From Ophiocordyceps camponoti-saundersi (nom. inval.) (Eukaryota > Ascomycota > Sordariomycetes > Hypocreales > Ophiocordycipitaceae): a stretch of DNA of 64,000 bases. The notes beneath the pieces were generated by a model that saw nothing but the letters and a program-made list of their open reading frames with translations, was not told the origin of the DNA and made no database searches. Both the position numbers and the translations under genes were made by a program. Within the stretch, counting starts at the first letter, position 1; the number at the start of each line of letters is the position of its first letter. The stretch is taken from assembly GCA_003339415.1 (NCBI GenBank), contig PDHQ01000004.1, positions 518,077 to 582,076 of the forward strand, read 5' to 3'. Below are positions 45,463 to 55,923 of the stretch, in pieces.

Positions 45463-45963
45463 ATGGCCCCAAGAGGAAAAGGAAGAGGCAAGCGGCAGAA
45501 GAAGAAGAAGAAATGGAGCTTATACCCAGACTTACACGACGCCGTAACAACCAAGCTAGAAGAGTCCGGCATCCTCCTCGCCTTCAACCCGGCCGATGAG
45601 GAAGACTGCCTAAAGGAATACGACACAAACATCATGGGCCTCTTCATCTGCAGGAACAACAAGTGCAGCAACGACGGCTGGAGCAGCAAGATCATCGCCG
45701 TCACCATCCGTCTGTACGAGGGATCGCTGTACAACGCCCGCGTCTACCACCAACGCTGCAAGGGCTGCATGGCCCCCATCAAGCCACGGCTCGACGACGA
45801 CTCGTACGTCGAAAGGATCGTCTATCGGATGCGGAAATGGCATAGTCTGCAGGTGGAAAAGCAGCCGTATAGAACTCGAAAGGGTCCGCCTCACGAGAAA
45901 GACTTGTGTGAAGGCTGCCTTGCTGGTCACTGTCAGCTGGGAAGAAGACAGGATGGGTGTTAG
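45463..45963 (+). CDS. 3CxxC-type zinc-finger protein
   Basis: Single exon, 166 residues. A very basic N-terminus (GKGRGKRQKKKKKW) is followed by a domain with metal-binding Cys pairs. These are FICRNNKC near residue 64, QRCKGC near 97, and LCEGCLAGHC near the C-terminus, with the conserved segments YNARVYHQRC, SYVERIVYRMRKW and GPPHEKDLCEGC. This is the zf-3CxxC arrangement, found in fungal proteins of unknown role and in animal receptor-transporting proteins. The basic tail suggests nucleic-acid binding or nucleolar localisation, by inference. Its 3' end faces the FSH hydrolase gene across about 129 bp. Confidence 0.88.
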   Translation: MAPRGKGRGKRQKKKKKWSLYPDLHDAVTTKLEESGILLAFNPADEEDCLKEYDTNIMGLFICRNNKCSNDGWSSKIIAVTIRLYEGSLYNARVYHQRCKGCMAPIKPRLDDDSYVERIVYRMRKWHSLQVEKQPYRTRKGPPHEKDLCEGCLAGHCQLGRRQDGC

Positions 45964-46092
45964 TGGAAAGACGGACTTCTCTATTGTAGTATCTATCGTT
46001 TAGACTGCCATCGAATACCTATCATCGGGCAAGCCAAGCTCGCATCTATATGCATGTTTATATATACGTCCCAACCCGCCCTTCATACGGCA

Positions 46093-46890
46093 TCATACAT
46101 ACACACCCGTCTCCCGAGCCAGCCGCTGGATATGAGCAACGATAGGCATCACGTCCGTCTGCTTAAGCGGCAGCCGATGTTCACCCTCCCACTCGACGAG
46201 CGCCCTCGTCTTCGGATCGCAGTATTCCTCCAACAGCCTCCGATGACGCATCAAGCCCGGATCCAGCGTCCCGTGGACGTGCAGCGTCGGCACCCGCAGC
46301 ACATGAACTCCAGGATCGCAATGCTTCAACTCGGCAATCTCCGAAGCGTCGGGCAGACCCGGACTGGGACACAGAGCCGGATCGAGAGCGACGAGGGGAG
46401 CGCTCCCAGCCATGATAACCCCGAAGCGAAACCGTAACGTATCCGGAGGCAAACCCGCCTCCTCCCGAAGCTGTTGCCGATATAAGAGGCTAGCCACCAT
46501 CTTCGCCCCCTGGCTAAACCCCAAGAGCGCAACACACTCGCCCGTCGCCCCCCGCAAATCATCCCTACGAAGCGCCTCGCGCAGCGCATCGTCAAGAGCG
46601 CCCACCGCCTCGTCGTGCCCCAGCGTCGGATGTTCAGGGAGCCATCGCACCCAGCGCTTGAAAGGTTTCCACTCCCCGTACACGGTCGTCACGTCCGGTC
46701 CCGCGTGGGAGGGGAAGGCGGCCTCGGCGAAGACGAGTCGAAACTCGGCCTTTAGGAACTGGATCAGAGACCGGCATTGCGTCGCGAAGATTCGGGCGTT
46801 CGTCCCGCCCCCGTGAAGGCAGAGGATTCGAGGAAGGTGAAGAGCTGAGGCTGTCGAAGCCGTCACGTCTGCGTCGTGAATCGGTTCCAT
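46093..46890 (-). CDS. FSH1: FSH-family serine hydrolase
   Basis: Single exon. From the ATG at 46890 it gives 265 residues; an in-frame ATG at 46956 would add 22. The alpha/beta-hydrolase fold is clear. It opens with LPRILCLHGGGTNARIF (oxyanion Gly-rich turn after His), has the nucleophile elbow LLGFSQGAK, the acid residue region HVHGTLDPGL, and the catalytic His in WEGEHRLP. Family FSH1 comprises small fungal esterases/thioesterases related to LovG and to human OVCA2. Some act on polyketide intermediates, but no polyketide synthase is in this window, so a general metabolic role is more likely. Substrate unknown. Confidence 0.9.
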   Translation of the reverse strand: MEPIHDADVTASTASALHLPRILCLHGGGTNARIFATQCRSLIQFLKAEFRLVFAEAAFPSHAGPDVTTVYGEWKPFKRWVRWLPEHPTLGHDEAVGALDDALREALRRDDLRGATGECVALLGFSQGAKMVASLLYRQQLREEAGLPPDTLRFRFGVIMAGSAPLVALDPALCPSPGLPDASEIAELKHCDPGVHVLRVPTLHVHGTLDPGLMRHRRLLEEYCDPKTRALVEWEGEHRLPLKQTDVMPIVAHIQRLARETGVYV

Positions 46891-47711
46891 CTTTCTTGAG
46901 GGTTTAAGAGCTTGGAAAGGAGACGAAAGGGATCTGGAGACGGGGGGCAACCCCAAGTTTTCTATCTTTTTTAAACCTGATGACGATGTTCAAGGGGGAA
47001 GATGAGGAAGAAGAAGAAGAAAAAGCAACGATGCCGTCTGCGAGCCGAGACGGAGGTTAGACGCTCACTCAGCTGGATGTAACGTTTTGACAGGTACGGA
47101 TAGGTGTATGTATGTATGTTAGGCAGCCGCTTCACTCGGTCAACAGTGAAATAGCTTACAGACCAGAACTTCCCAGGCACTTACATGTGATGAGGACAGT
47201 CATAGTCAAGCTGGCTCGTCTGTCTGACATGATCTTTCTGCCAGATGAGTTGTCAACTTGACAAGTCGTGCGTGCCCTTCCGGACGATACAACAACAGCC
47301 CAGCTACTAACAAGACATCCTTCTGCTGCGCATCTTACACCGGTCAGAGACATAAGTCTTACTAACCCTGATCGTCCCTAAGCTCTCCGGGCTGTCCATC
47401 TCTCTCCAAGTTCTTCAGATTTACCTCGGTTGGTTAGCTGGTGGGTAAGCAATTCACACCGACGGCGCAAGCAATTCTCACCGTTAAACACCGTGTGACT
47501 CCCTACTTCGTAAACCGCCCTGTACATACATAGACGGAGCTGAGTCAGCATTCTCTTCACCGCCCGCCTCTCTCCATCCAGCAGGCCGCCCAACCTCGTC
47601 CTAAAAACTCCATCCATGCTCTCATCATCACCACGACAAAGCCTCTGATCTGTCTCTACCTCTTCAGAGCTTCGCGTCTCATCTGCACGCATCCGTCTTC
47701 AACATCCCACC
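46891..47711. other. Intergenic, promoters of divergent genes
   Basis: Lies between the FSH hydrolase and UTP11, transcribed away from each other. Small AAG-type repeat near 47005-47025. No other feature is supported. Confidence 0.55.
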
Positions 47712-48559
47712 ATGTCCTCCTCAATGCGCAACGCCCTCCAGCGGCGACCGCATCGCGAACGCGCCCAGCCCCACGAACGCCGCCGTCTCGGCCTCCTCGA
47801 AAAGCACAAGGTCCGTAAATCTCGTTACCTCCTCCTCCTCTTCCTCCTCCTCCTCCTCCTTTCCCCTTCTCCTCCACGCGCCAAAAACGTCTTCCATTTT
47901 GACGCTCCCTTTCAACCCCCTAGGACTACGCACTCCGAGCGCAAGACTACAACAAGAAGCAAGCCCAGCTCAAGGCCCTGCGGCAAAAGGCCGCCGACCG
48001 CAACGAGGATGAGTTCTACTTCGGCATGATGTCCCGCAAAGGCCCCGGCTCGCGACTAAAGGATGGCGCTTCCTGGCGTGGCACCATCGCCGGCGACCGG
48101 GGCAACAAGGTGCTCAGCCTCGAGACGGTGCGGCTTCTCAAGACGCAGGATATGGGTTACATCCGCGTCATGCGTCGCATCGTCGCCAAGGAGGTCTCCC
48201 GGCTTGAGCAGCAGCTCGTCGTGAGCGGCAAGCTGTGTCGTCACGGTGACCCCGACGCTGCCACTGGTCCGCGAAAAATCATCTTCGCCGACACCGAGGA
48301 GGAGAGATCCCTGGCCGTCGAGGCTGCCGAAGCCGAGGCGCAGCATCGAGACGACACCGAATGTGACAATGCCGACGACACGGCGGATCCCGAGCAGAGC
48401 CTCGAGGAGCAGTTGCAAAATGCCCGTAAGAAGCTCGAAGCCCTAACGGATGCCGAAAACGAGCTCGACGTTCAAAGAGCCAAGATGGCCAAGACGGCCA
48501 CGTCGGGCGGAGAGACAAAAAAGGGCGACAAGATCAAGGTCCGCGCGCGGAAGCGGTAG
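47712..48559 (+). CDS. UTP11: U3 snoRNP protein Utp11
   Basis: Exons are 47712-47810 and 47924-48559 (244 residues). The 113-bp intron (GTCCGT...CCTAG) joins LLEKHK to DYALRAQDYNKKQ. Utp11 is part of the small-subunit processome and is needed for 18S rRNA maturation in the nucleolus. Family marks include the RRPHRERAQPHERRRLGLLEKHKDY opening, in which R-H-E-R-x-Q is conserved, NEDEFYFGMMSRK, the LKTQDMGYIRVMRR segment, and a basic C-terminus KKGDKIKVRARKR. An acidic stretch (ECDNADDTADPEQS) lies before the last coiled coil. Length is in family range. The 3' end is only 78 bp from the convergent next gene. Confidence 0.94.
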
Positions 48560-48637
48560 GCAAGAAGAGAAGAAAAGAACGAAACCTCCCAAGCAGAGGG
48601 GCAGCGGTAAACTCAAGTCATATCCCGTGTATATCAG

Positions 48638-50026
48638 TCACCGCACACATCTGTATGCTAGCCTGAAGATGGCCGCAATCAACTTGAGCAGCATTCTCAT
48701 GACGCATACTGCACTCTTGCCCAGTCCTTTGCAGACCTTTACCATGGCCCGGACAGCAAGCGAGCGCTTCTTCTTATCCGCCGTCTCCTCCAGACAGGTG
48801 CCCTTTCCGAGACTCCCGTCATGGCTATCAACGTCGAGTTCGAACTGTTCTGCCTTTTTTTGCCTGTCTTTGCGTCGCAAGCCCAGCCGGCTGAAGCGGC
48901 TATGACGACGGCTGCCGCTGTCGGCCAGGACAGCGCGCGGCGGTGGGAACATCGGCGGCGGCGGTTCAAACGTCTCAGCCGGCACAGGCGAGTTTCTGTC
49001 GTCGTTTGCGGCGACGATGGTGAGGGCAGCAACGGCCACGTCCACCATGTAGTAAGCACCCGTCTTGGCCGCGACGGCCGTGTCTACCTCGAGCCAACCG
49101 CCACCGGTGCCGTTCCGGGTGAGACGGGCGAGGAAACCGGGACACTCGTGGTGCTCGAGCGTGTAGTGCGTTCGCGAGTAGGCGGGAGAGCGCTCAACCG
49201 CGACGCTGAACGGATGAGCGAGCGCCGGGTGGACGAGGAAGTGGCTGGCCGCGTCGTCGTCCCATACGAGCCGAGCGCATTCGTTGTCCGCCGCGGCCGC
49301 GGCGACGGCGTCGTCGGGCCGCTCGAGGGTCATGCGCGCCGCGGCCGTGGGCATGAGCCGCGCTACGAGGCCATCACTAGACTCGACCTCGAGCGTGGTC
49401 GACACAGCGTCTTGCCAGCCCTTGGAGCCCTTGCTGGCCGGGTCGTGCCGCGCGAGCGAGACGTTGGCCGAAGCCGAGGTCGGGTCCAGCCGAAGTCTGT
49501 AAAAGGGTTGTTGCGACACGGATGAGAAGCTGTAAACGGGGGCGTCTCTTGGTCTGGACATGGCAAGACAGTAGACGCGTCCCTCGGACAGGGGCGCCCT
49601 CCAGCCATTGGCGGCCTTCCAGAGACCCCTCAGCTGGCAGTCGGTCCCCAGTTCCGATGGCAAACGCGTGGGCGGTCGACGGGTGACGGGAACGCTAATC
49701 TGCGGCTCGGGCCGCGATTGAACGACATCGGCCGGTGGGTAATAATCTTGCCGATCCAACGGCAGGTTCGGGTCGTAGATGGGGAACATGGACCTTAGCG
49801 GTTGCGGTTCGTCGAAACCTTGTCCGGTAGTGCGCAGTCGAGGCAGCGGCTCTTCAAAGCCTGGTCCGGTAGTGCGCAGACGTGGCAGCGGCTCGTCGAA
49901 GCCCTCACCGGTAGTTCGCAGACGCGGCAGCGGTTCGTCGAAACCTTCACCGGTAGTGCGCAGGCGAGGTAGCGGCCGAGAGAAGCTCGGGGTTGGGAAG
50001 AGGGATAAGGCTGGCGGGTGGGACAT
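48638..50026 (-). CDS. Conserved fungal protein with N-terminal 14-residue tandem repeats
   Basis: Single exon. I start at the ATG at 50026 (MSHPPALSLFPTPSF, 462 residues) because the additional upstream 29 codons are Phe/Leu/Ser low-complexity. Four tandem 14-residue units PLPRLRTTG.GF.E occur near residues 15-75. The middle is a domain conserved among filamentous fungi, marked by LGTDCQLRGLWKAANGWR, PFYRLRLDP, SHFLVHPALAHPF and GGGWLEVDTAV. In databases such proteins are often labelled acetylserotonin methyltransferase-like, but I see no SAM-binding motif and do not endorse an enzymatic role. The C-terminus is basic (RLGLRRKDRQKK) and ends with an amphipathic or hydrophobic helix. Confidence 0.7.
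   Translation of the reverse strand: MSHPPALSLFPTPSFSRPLPRLRTTGEGFDEPLPRLRTTGEGFDEPLPRLRTTGPGFEEPLPRLRTTGQGFDEPQPLRSMFPIYDPNLPLDRQDYYPPADVVQSRPEPQISVPVTRRPPTRLPSELGTDCQLRGLWKAANGWRAPLSEGRVYCLAMSRPRDAPVYSFSSVSQQPFYRLRLDPTSASANVSLARHDPASKGSKGWQDAVSTTLEVESSDGLVARLMPTAAARMTLERPDDAVAAAAADNECARLVWDDDAASHFLVHPALAHPFSVAVERSPAYSRTHYTLEHHECPGFLARLTRNGTGGGWLEVDTAVAAKTGAYYMVDVAVAALTIVAANDDRNSPVPAETFEPPPPMFPPPRAVLADSGSRRHSRFSRLGLRRKDRQKKAEQFELDVDSHDGSLGKGTCLEETADKKKRSLAVRAMVKVCKGLGKSAVCVMRMLLKLIAAIFRLAYRCVR
49795..49980 (-). repeat. 42-bp coding tandem repeat, about four units
   Basis: Four near-identical 42-bp units encode LPRLRTTG[EPQ]GF[DE]EP. Differences are few, so recent expansion by slippage or unequal exchange is likely. 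Confidence 0.8.
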
Positions 50027-50424
50027 GGGGGACAAAGAAGGAAACAGGAACAGAAAAAGAGGTTCTGGAAACAAGGAAACAAAGGTACAGGTTGAGGGAA
50101 GACAGGAACACAAAGGGACATTAAAGGGATTCTCGACGGCAGACGTACTCTCATATAACCGTCACATCCCACCCACAAGCCACGCGCCGTAGCCGCTGCT
50201 GGCGTCTGGCTGAAGTAGAAGAGCAAACCGCTTCGGCCAATGACAAAGACTGTCACCCTGCAGGCTATAAGCGCCCGGTCTTTTTTTGGGGAGGGGAAGG
50301 CCAACCGACTGATTGGACGAAGGACTGACCATTCAGGGGGAACGGGGGGGGGGGGGCGCTTCGCTGCGTCTCAGCAAGGAACTGTCGAGGATGTGCGTTG
50401 AGGGTGAATAACGAATCTTGCCTT
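50027..50424. other. Intergenic
   Basis: Upstream of the tandem-repeat gene and 3' of CMC1. G-run near 50345-50357. No gene supported. Confidence 0.55.
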
Positions 50425-50979
50425 TTAAGCCGCTTCACCACCGCCTTCGCCCCGTTTCTTCTTCGTCTGCTGCTGCGAGAGCCTCACGTCGTTGGAGAGA
50501 CCCCACCAGTCGTGCATGAACTCCTCCTGCGCAGCAGCGACGCGAGCCTCGTGCTCTCGACGACGTCTCCTCTGAAGCCTCAGCGCGAACCACTCTTCGC
50601 GCGCAGCGTCTTCCTCCCGACGGTTCGCGTGGCTGTTCATGCAATTGTTCATGGCGCGGTGCTCGGTCCGACATGCGAAGGAGATGGAAAAGGTTCGACC
50701 TGAGGCGCAAGCTGCAAAGGCTTTTTTTATTTATTTATTTTCATGTTAAAAACACATGTCAGATCTGATGTTGAAGTAAAGGGATTGAGGGCTTTATGTC
50801 ATGTGTCTTTCGTGAGACGCACCTCGGATCTCGTCGGCGCACTTGTTGCGTACGCGCGTGTGGAATAGCTCCCTTACTTGAGCCTCTTGCGATGCTGACA
50901 GCGGAAGCGGGCTGCCTGCCATGCCTTGCGGACGCTGCCCTTCGGATGATGGGGGCTTCTCCGATGCCGTCGTCGCCAT
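50425..50979 (-). CDS. CMC1: Cytochrome c oxidase assembly factor Cmc1
   Basis: Minus-strand exons are 50979-50823 and 50720-50425 (150 residues). The 102-bp intron ends in AT-rich sequence plus AAAAAAG. Splicing produces the twin CX9C signature CADEIRAFAAC ... CRTEHRAMNNC, so the disulfide-bonded helical hairpin typical of the Mia40-imported intermembrane-space proteins is intact. Cmc1 stabilises newly made Cox1 and takes part in copper delivery to complex IV. The flanking LSASQEAQVRELFHTRVRNK and REEWFALRL segments match fungal Cmc1. The C-terminus is Lys/Gly-rich. A telomere-like CCCTAA double repeat lies about 125 bp upstream. Confidence 0.9.
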
Positions 50980-51316
50980 CTGTCGCTGTGGATTTGGGGC
51001 TGGCTGTTGTGGATTGGGGGATTGGATATGACAGGCTGATGGTGATGACGATGGGAAGACTCAGGCTTGGTAGACCGCCTTCCTCTTTTGGGGTTGAAGG
51101 GTATTTAGGGTTAGGGTTAAGAACCGGGTTCACTGAAGGTGCTTAAAGAAGTTGGAGATGGCCAGATACTCGAGGTATCATCAAATCTATCATTACAGCA
51201 GATTCGAAAACCAAACTGATCTCCTTCTAAATACATACTTCTCATACATGGTTGACATAGTCTCCTCATCAAAAAAAAAAAGCACCCAGTAATTCTCCGC
51301 AGCCAGATGAAAGCCC
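50980..51316. other. CMC1 promoter and 3' flank of the MARVEL gene
   Basis: Short interval holding the telomere-like repeat at 51104-51120 and an A-run near 51271. No other feature seen. Confidence 0.55.
51104..51120 (-). promoter_or_regulatory. Telomere-like CCCTAA double repeat upstream of CMC1
   Basis: Read on the gene strand, TTAACCCTAACCCTAAA lies about 125 bp before the CMC1 ATG. It matches the TTAGGG-repeat (telobox) sites bound by Myb-type Tbf1-like factors. A similar site precedes the AK3 gene. Confidence 0.4.
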
Positions 51317-52336
51317 TCAAATATGATGATGCTGATGATGATTCGCAACAAGCGATGGCGTCGGCGGCGTCGGAGAGCCAACAATAGGAGACGGCGAGTT
51401 ATACGGAAGCTCCTGAGCGGGCAGCTCACTACTCAAAGGCTGCTGCCCCGCGTGCGGCTGGAAGCCATAGTCCGGGCCATACGTCGTCACGGCTTGGACA
51501 TCGGCCGGCTGCGGCGTCGGACAGGGGCTTGCTGACGGCGGGGAGAGGGGGCTTTGCACCGCCGGGTACGGGCCCGGTGTCGAAGTCGTGGCCGGACCTT
51601 GTCGGATCTGGATCTGGGTGCCGCTCGTCTTGGTCTCCATTTGGCATTCCTCCGTCGTCGTTGAGGGCTCCAGGCTGCCGAGAGGGAAACGGCCCTGTTT
51701 GCGGCCCTTGAAAAAGCTGACGAGGCCCCAGACGAGGGTGATGATGAACAGGATCCTTTTTTATATATGTGTCTCGATCAGCTTGCATTCTCTCTCTCTC
51801 TGTCTCTCAGAGAGAGAACCCCCCCTTTCTCTCCCCGGTTATCATTAAAAAAACCCACCATTGCAAAGACCCAAGACCAGCCGTGGCAGACGTCAGGCCT
51901 TCGATCCCCGTATAAGCCCAGAACAAGGCCCTCCGCGCAGCCAGGGCGGCAAACGCAGCGAGCCACAGCACGACGAGAAAGCCATCCAGCGCCAGGACAG
52001 CGAGAACATGGTAGCCCGACCGAAGAGACGGCAGCCGTTCCGTGAGCGTCATGTACGTTATCGCCAGCCAGGTCATGAGTGCCTGAAGATGAAGCTCCGA
52101 TCAGTTTCACCCCTTCCATCTAAACCACAGCTCATCCAGTGAGAGCAAATGAAAGAGAGATAAAGACGCACCACGGCCAGGGCAAGACCAGCTTCGTCGA
52201 TATAATTCCGCGTCGCTATCGCCGCCGATAGAGCGAGAATGAGAAGAGAGAGAACCGACTGGGCGATTCGAATGCCCAACACCCAAATCGGTGTCCGAAG
52301 CACATGACGATCCTCCTCGGCCTGTGGCTGATTCAT
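51317..52336 (-). CDS. MARVEL-like four-helix membrane protein
   Basis: Minus-strand exons are 52336-52172, 52082-51859 and 51755-51317 (275 residues). Four hydrophobic helices are visible: PIWVLGIRIAQSVLSLLILA (about 17-36), LMTWLAITYMTL, VLAVLALDGFLVVLWLAAFA and ILFIITLVWGLVSFF. The spacing is typical of MARVEL-type membrane proteins, which are implicated in membrane apposition and protein sorting. A cytosolic tail of about 125 residues follows, rich in Pro, Ser and Gln (PSPIVGSPTPPTPS) and ending in a His-rich end (HHQHHH). The last intron ends in AAAAAAG. The tail is longer than usual. Assignment rests on helix layout rather than a diagnostic motif. Confidence 0.75.
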
Positions 52337-53221
52337 GGCGACGAAAGCTGTTCAACTCGAGTTATCTTCCTTTTCTTCCTCCGTTGCTATAGAGAGAAAG
52401 TCGTCTAACCCAGCCTCACGAACAACACAACTGACGAGCCAGAAAGATCTCATCCTCACCTCACGGCTTCGTCGTATTATATGGCTAGACCCCTAAGCCA
52501 CGAAAACCCTTTAACCTATCACCCCGGCCATCTGCAGGGCCATCGGAGATATTGATTGAGTGGAAAAGCCTATCCTGGCCAACGAGCGTGCATGTCGGCT
52601 GTGAAGTCAGCCGCACGAAATGGGATGAGATTCCCGCCCGCTTTGTTGTCGCAGTCTGTGGCTTCTGCTGCTTCTCGTCCTCGTCCTTCTTTCCATGCCA
52701 GACCGGTAGGTCATGCAGGGAGGAGAGGAGCTCCGTCGCAAAGAGATCAATGACTTTGATCGTGTCTGACTGGCTTGCGCGTTATGAGGATGTATCCGTA
52801 CGTCGGCATACGACACTGACACTGACACTGAGCTGTTCGTTCCGCGGCGCCCACCCCCCTTTTCATGTGCTCGCGTGGCTGACAGGGCTTCACATTTTCT
52901 CATCATACGACATTGGATATACAAGGTGTGAGCGGATACACACCTCTTTATGCATAATCCCGGATGTCTCGATCTTTAAATAGATCATCCCATGTTACAC
53001 AACGAGGCGGCAATAAAAGCATGTGCATTCTTACCACCACATGTATGTGTGTACGAATATGATCAACTGTCGACTCTGAGCTCCGAGGGCTAAAGAAACA
53101 AGGGACGGCCAGGTCCAGTGTTTAGCAGCCGACTGAGCATTACATTCTGCCCCCGATACAGCAAGACAAGTAAAGAGAAACAAGCTCAACTTGATATTAC
53201 TCTGTTGCCAAACACAGCAGC
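52337..53221. other. Intergenic
   Basis: Promoter of the MARVEL gene and 3' flank of xylitol dehydrogenase. The open frames at 52552-52983 lack family resemblance. Confidence 0.55.
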
Positions 53222-54367
53222 TCACTTGGCCAACACACCTTGGCCCTCGTTCGGCCCAGCGATGATAATCTTGATCAGGTCACCCTTGGCAGCCATATCA
53301 AAGGCCTCTTTAGCCTGGTCAAAGGCGACGACACGCGAGATGAGCTTCTTGACGGGTACCTTGCCGCTAGCGACGAGATGGATGGCCACGTCGTAGTCGC
53401 CCGGACCGTACCGGAACGAGCCCCGAACGGTGACTTCTTTGAGACAGAGGGCCATGATGGGAAAATTGCAATCGTCACGGCCCATGCCAACCTGAACGTA
53501 CACGCCTCCCGCACTCGCGAGCTGTATGCCGGTCTGGATAGAGGCTTCGGCGCCGCTGGCGTCGATGACGACGTCGACGCCCTGCGGCAAGCCAGTAAGC
53601 TCACGGATGGCTGCCGCGTTCTCTTCCGGGCCGACATCCCGCGCGAGGTAGACGTGAGTCGCGGCAAGGTCGCGCGCCAGATCCAGACGAGCAGATCGAA
53701 CGTCGACGCTGACCACGACCGAGGCGCCGTACGCCCGGGCCACGGCGGCGCAGAGCAAGCCGACAGGGCCGGCGCCCATGACCGCCACCGACAAGCCCGG
53801 AGTAATCTGAGCCTGGCGAACGGCGTGAACGGCAACGGCCAGCGGCTCAATCAGGGCGCCCTCCTGGAGCGAGACGGAATCGGGCAGCCGGTAGCAGAAG
53901 TCAGCGGGAGCGGAAAAGATGCCGGTCAAGGTGCCGTGGTGCGGAGGCGTGGCGGCAAACTGCATGTCATCGCAGAGATTGTATTTTCCGGCCCGGCAGC
54001 TCGCGCAGCGTCGGCAGGGATGGCCGGGTTCGAGGGCAACGCGATCACCTCGCTTCAGCGACGTGACCTTTGAGCCCGCCGCCAAGATAGTTCCGACGCT
54101 TTCGTGGCCGAGCACCATGCGGTCTTTAAGCTTGAAGTGACCGATCTTGCCGCATTGCCAGTAGTGAATATCCGAGCCGCAGATGCCGGTGAAGTTGATG
54201 CCAACAAGCACATCATGATCATCCTTGAGAACAGGTTTGGGAAGCTCGTCGAAGGAAAGGTCAAGCGGTGCGTTGAGGAAGAGGGAGAGGTTCTGCAGGA
54301 GATTTTAGCCGTTGCCCAAAGCGCAGCTTGAAAGGGTTCTCACACTCAAGCCGTCCAGCGAAGCCAT
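53222..54367 (-). CDS. XYL2: Xylitol dehydrogenase (D-xylulose reductase)
   Basis: Minus-strand exons are 54367-54344 (8 codons) and 54292-53222 (364 residues). This medium-chain Zn-dependent dehydrogenase of the polyol family oxidises xylitol to D-xylulose in pentose catabolism. The catalytic zinc region is GICGSDIHYW with MVLGHESVG. The structural zinc site is CRRCASCRAGKYNLC with all four Cys. The Rossmann turn GAGPVGLL and VDVRSARLDLA mark NAD binding. The segment DMQFAATPPHHGTLT and EGALIEPLAVAVHAVR are standard for sorbitol/xylitol dehydrogenases. Sorbitol or L-arabinitol dehydrogenase cannot be excluded without a phylogeny. A TATA-like TTATAAAG lies about 140 bp upstream. Confidence 0.88.
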
Positions 54368-55199
54368 GATGTTCGAGTGAGTGATGGATGTAGCAAGTAA
54401 ATCAGCGTTGATGGTGATGGAGGAGACGAAGATGGAAGAGGATGGAGGCAGTCTCAGAGTATCGTCGAGGGCGGGCGCTTGTGCCGCCTCTCCTCTCCGC
54501 ACACTTTATAACCCCGCTCGCACCACTCGACGATGCGAGGAGAGGCGACGCGAGTGTGACGCAACCGATTGAGCGTCATGTTGCGCCCTCTCTCTCTCTC
54601 TCTCTCTCTGCCGCTCTACATAGACCTGCGCAGCAACGGAGAGAGTTGATATAGGGAGGAAGGAAATAACAGAGGTGAAGTTTTGATATCGATATTACCT
54701 GTTTCCCCATCTTATCCATCACGTGATTTATTACATGAGGCAGACTGGTGATGGCTTCTTGATTCTCGACAGACAGCTTGTTCCTTTTACGCCTCATTGA
54801 AGAGCCAAAGAAACGGACCGGCATATGAAGAGAAAGCTCGATGCCTTTACTCTACCTGAATCTACAGTTATGCATAAAAATTCAGCACTTATCCTTGGTC
54901 TCGGAGGATCGCTACAGGGGGAGGCCTTGGCCAAGTCGCAACGCCCCATCTGCCATACAGCACATCACCAGTAAAAACAGAGAATAAATGTGGATTTGCA
55001 ATTAAGATTAAGATTAGCAACCGTTCAGGGTATCGAGGCCCGTCCCCTCCCTTCTTCCCCACCAAGAAAAACTTGTTCTCAACTTCGTCAAGGGCATCTC
55101 CGTTGCGACCTCAAACAACCGTCCATACTTGTATACGAACAAACATACATACATACATACGTCACCGAAACTCTGCTCTCTCTCTCTCTCTCGGCTACA
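54368..55199. other. Intergenic, divergent promoter region
   Basis: Between the divergent xylitol dehydrogenase and peroxiredoxin genes. CT tracts at about 54590-54610 and 55175-55192, and a CATA repeat at 55142-55160. No gene seen. Confidence 0.55.
54504..54511 (-). promoter_or_regulatory. TATA-like box of the xylitol dehydrogenase gene
   Basis: TTATAAAG on the minus strand, about 140 bp before the ATG at 54367. The position is plausible but further than the optimum. Confidence 0.35.
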
Positions 55200-55923
55200 A
55201 TGTCCACTTTCGTACAGAAGCCCGCTCCCGCCTTTACGGCTGAGGCCGTCATGCCGGGAGGCGACTTCAAGAATGTGTCTCTCTCGGACTTCAAGGGCCA
55301 GTGGTTCGTTGCATCTCCCATCTAGAAAAAAAAAGCTCCCCCATCGTCGAAACTCACGTTCTTCAAAACAAAATGGAAACAGGGTCATCCTCCTCTTCTA
55401 CCCGCTCGACTTCACCTTTGTCTGCCCTACCGAGCTGGTCGAGTTCTCGGATGCGATGGAGCGCTTTAAGAAGATCAACACGACCGTCCTCGGCATTTCC
55501 ACCGACTCTGCTTTCTCTCATCTCGCCTGGGTTCAGCGCCCGCGCAGTCAGGGCGGCTTGGGCCCGGAGATGCAGCTGCCGCTCGTTGCCGACAAGTCGC
55601 TCAGCATCTCCAAGGATTACGGCGTCCTGCTCGAGAAGCAAGGCGTCGCCCTTCGCGGACTCTTCATCATCGACCCCAAGGGCATCGTCCGCCAGATGAC
55701 GGTCAACGACCTTCCGGTTGGTCGCAGCGCCGCCGAGGCCATTCGTCTGGTCGAGGCCTTCCAATTCGTCGACGAACACGGCGAGGCATGCCCGGCTGGC
55801 TGGAACAAAGGAGCGCGTACCATCAAGGCCGACCCCAAGGGTAGCCTCGAATACTTTGCCGCCGCGCACGGAGACAAGACCAATGGTAATGGTGAGTCAA
55901 GCAAACGACCGAGGCTCGAGTAG
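55200..55923 (+). CDS. TSA1: Typical 2-Cys peroxiredoxin (Tsa1-like)
   Basis: Exons are 55200-55303 and 55383-55923 (214 residues). The 79-bp intron (GTTCGT...AACAG) joins DFKGQW to [17 protein letters not shown]. The peroxidatic Cys is in FTFVCPTE and the resolving Cys in GEACPAGW, so this is a typical 2-Cys enzyme that reduces peroxides with thioredoxin and can switch to a chaperone. The hyperoxidation-sensitive segment around [11 protein letters not shown] replaces the more usual GGLG-type loop with a small shift. The C-terminus after YFAAAHGDK is extended and basic (KRPRLE), which could serve as a weak nuclear signal. Cytosolic location is likely, since no presequence is present. Confidence 0.92.

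Noticed and set aside
46890..46956. Upstream ATG at 46956 for the FSH hydrolase
   Set aside because: The added 22 residues are Ser/Pro-rich and not typical of FSH1; the shorter start was preferred, though not excluded.
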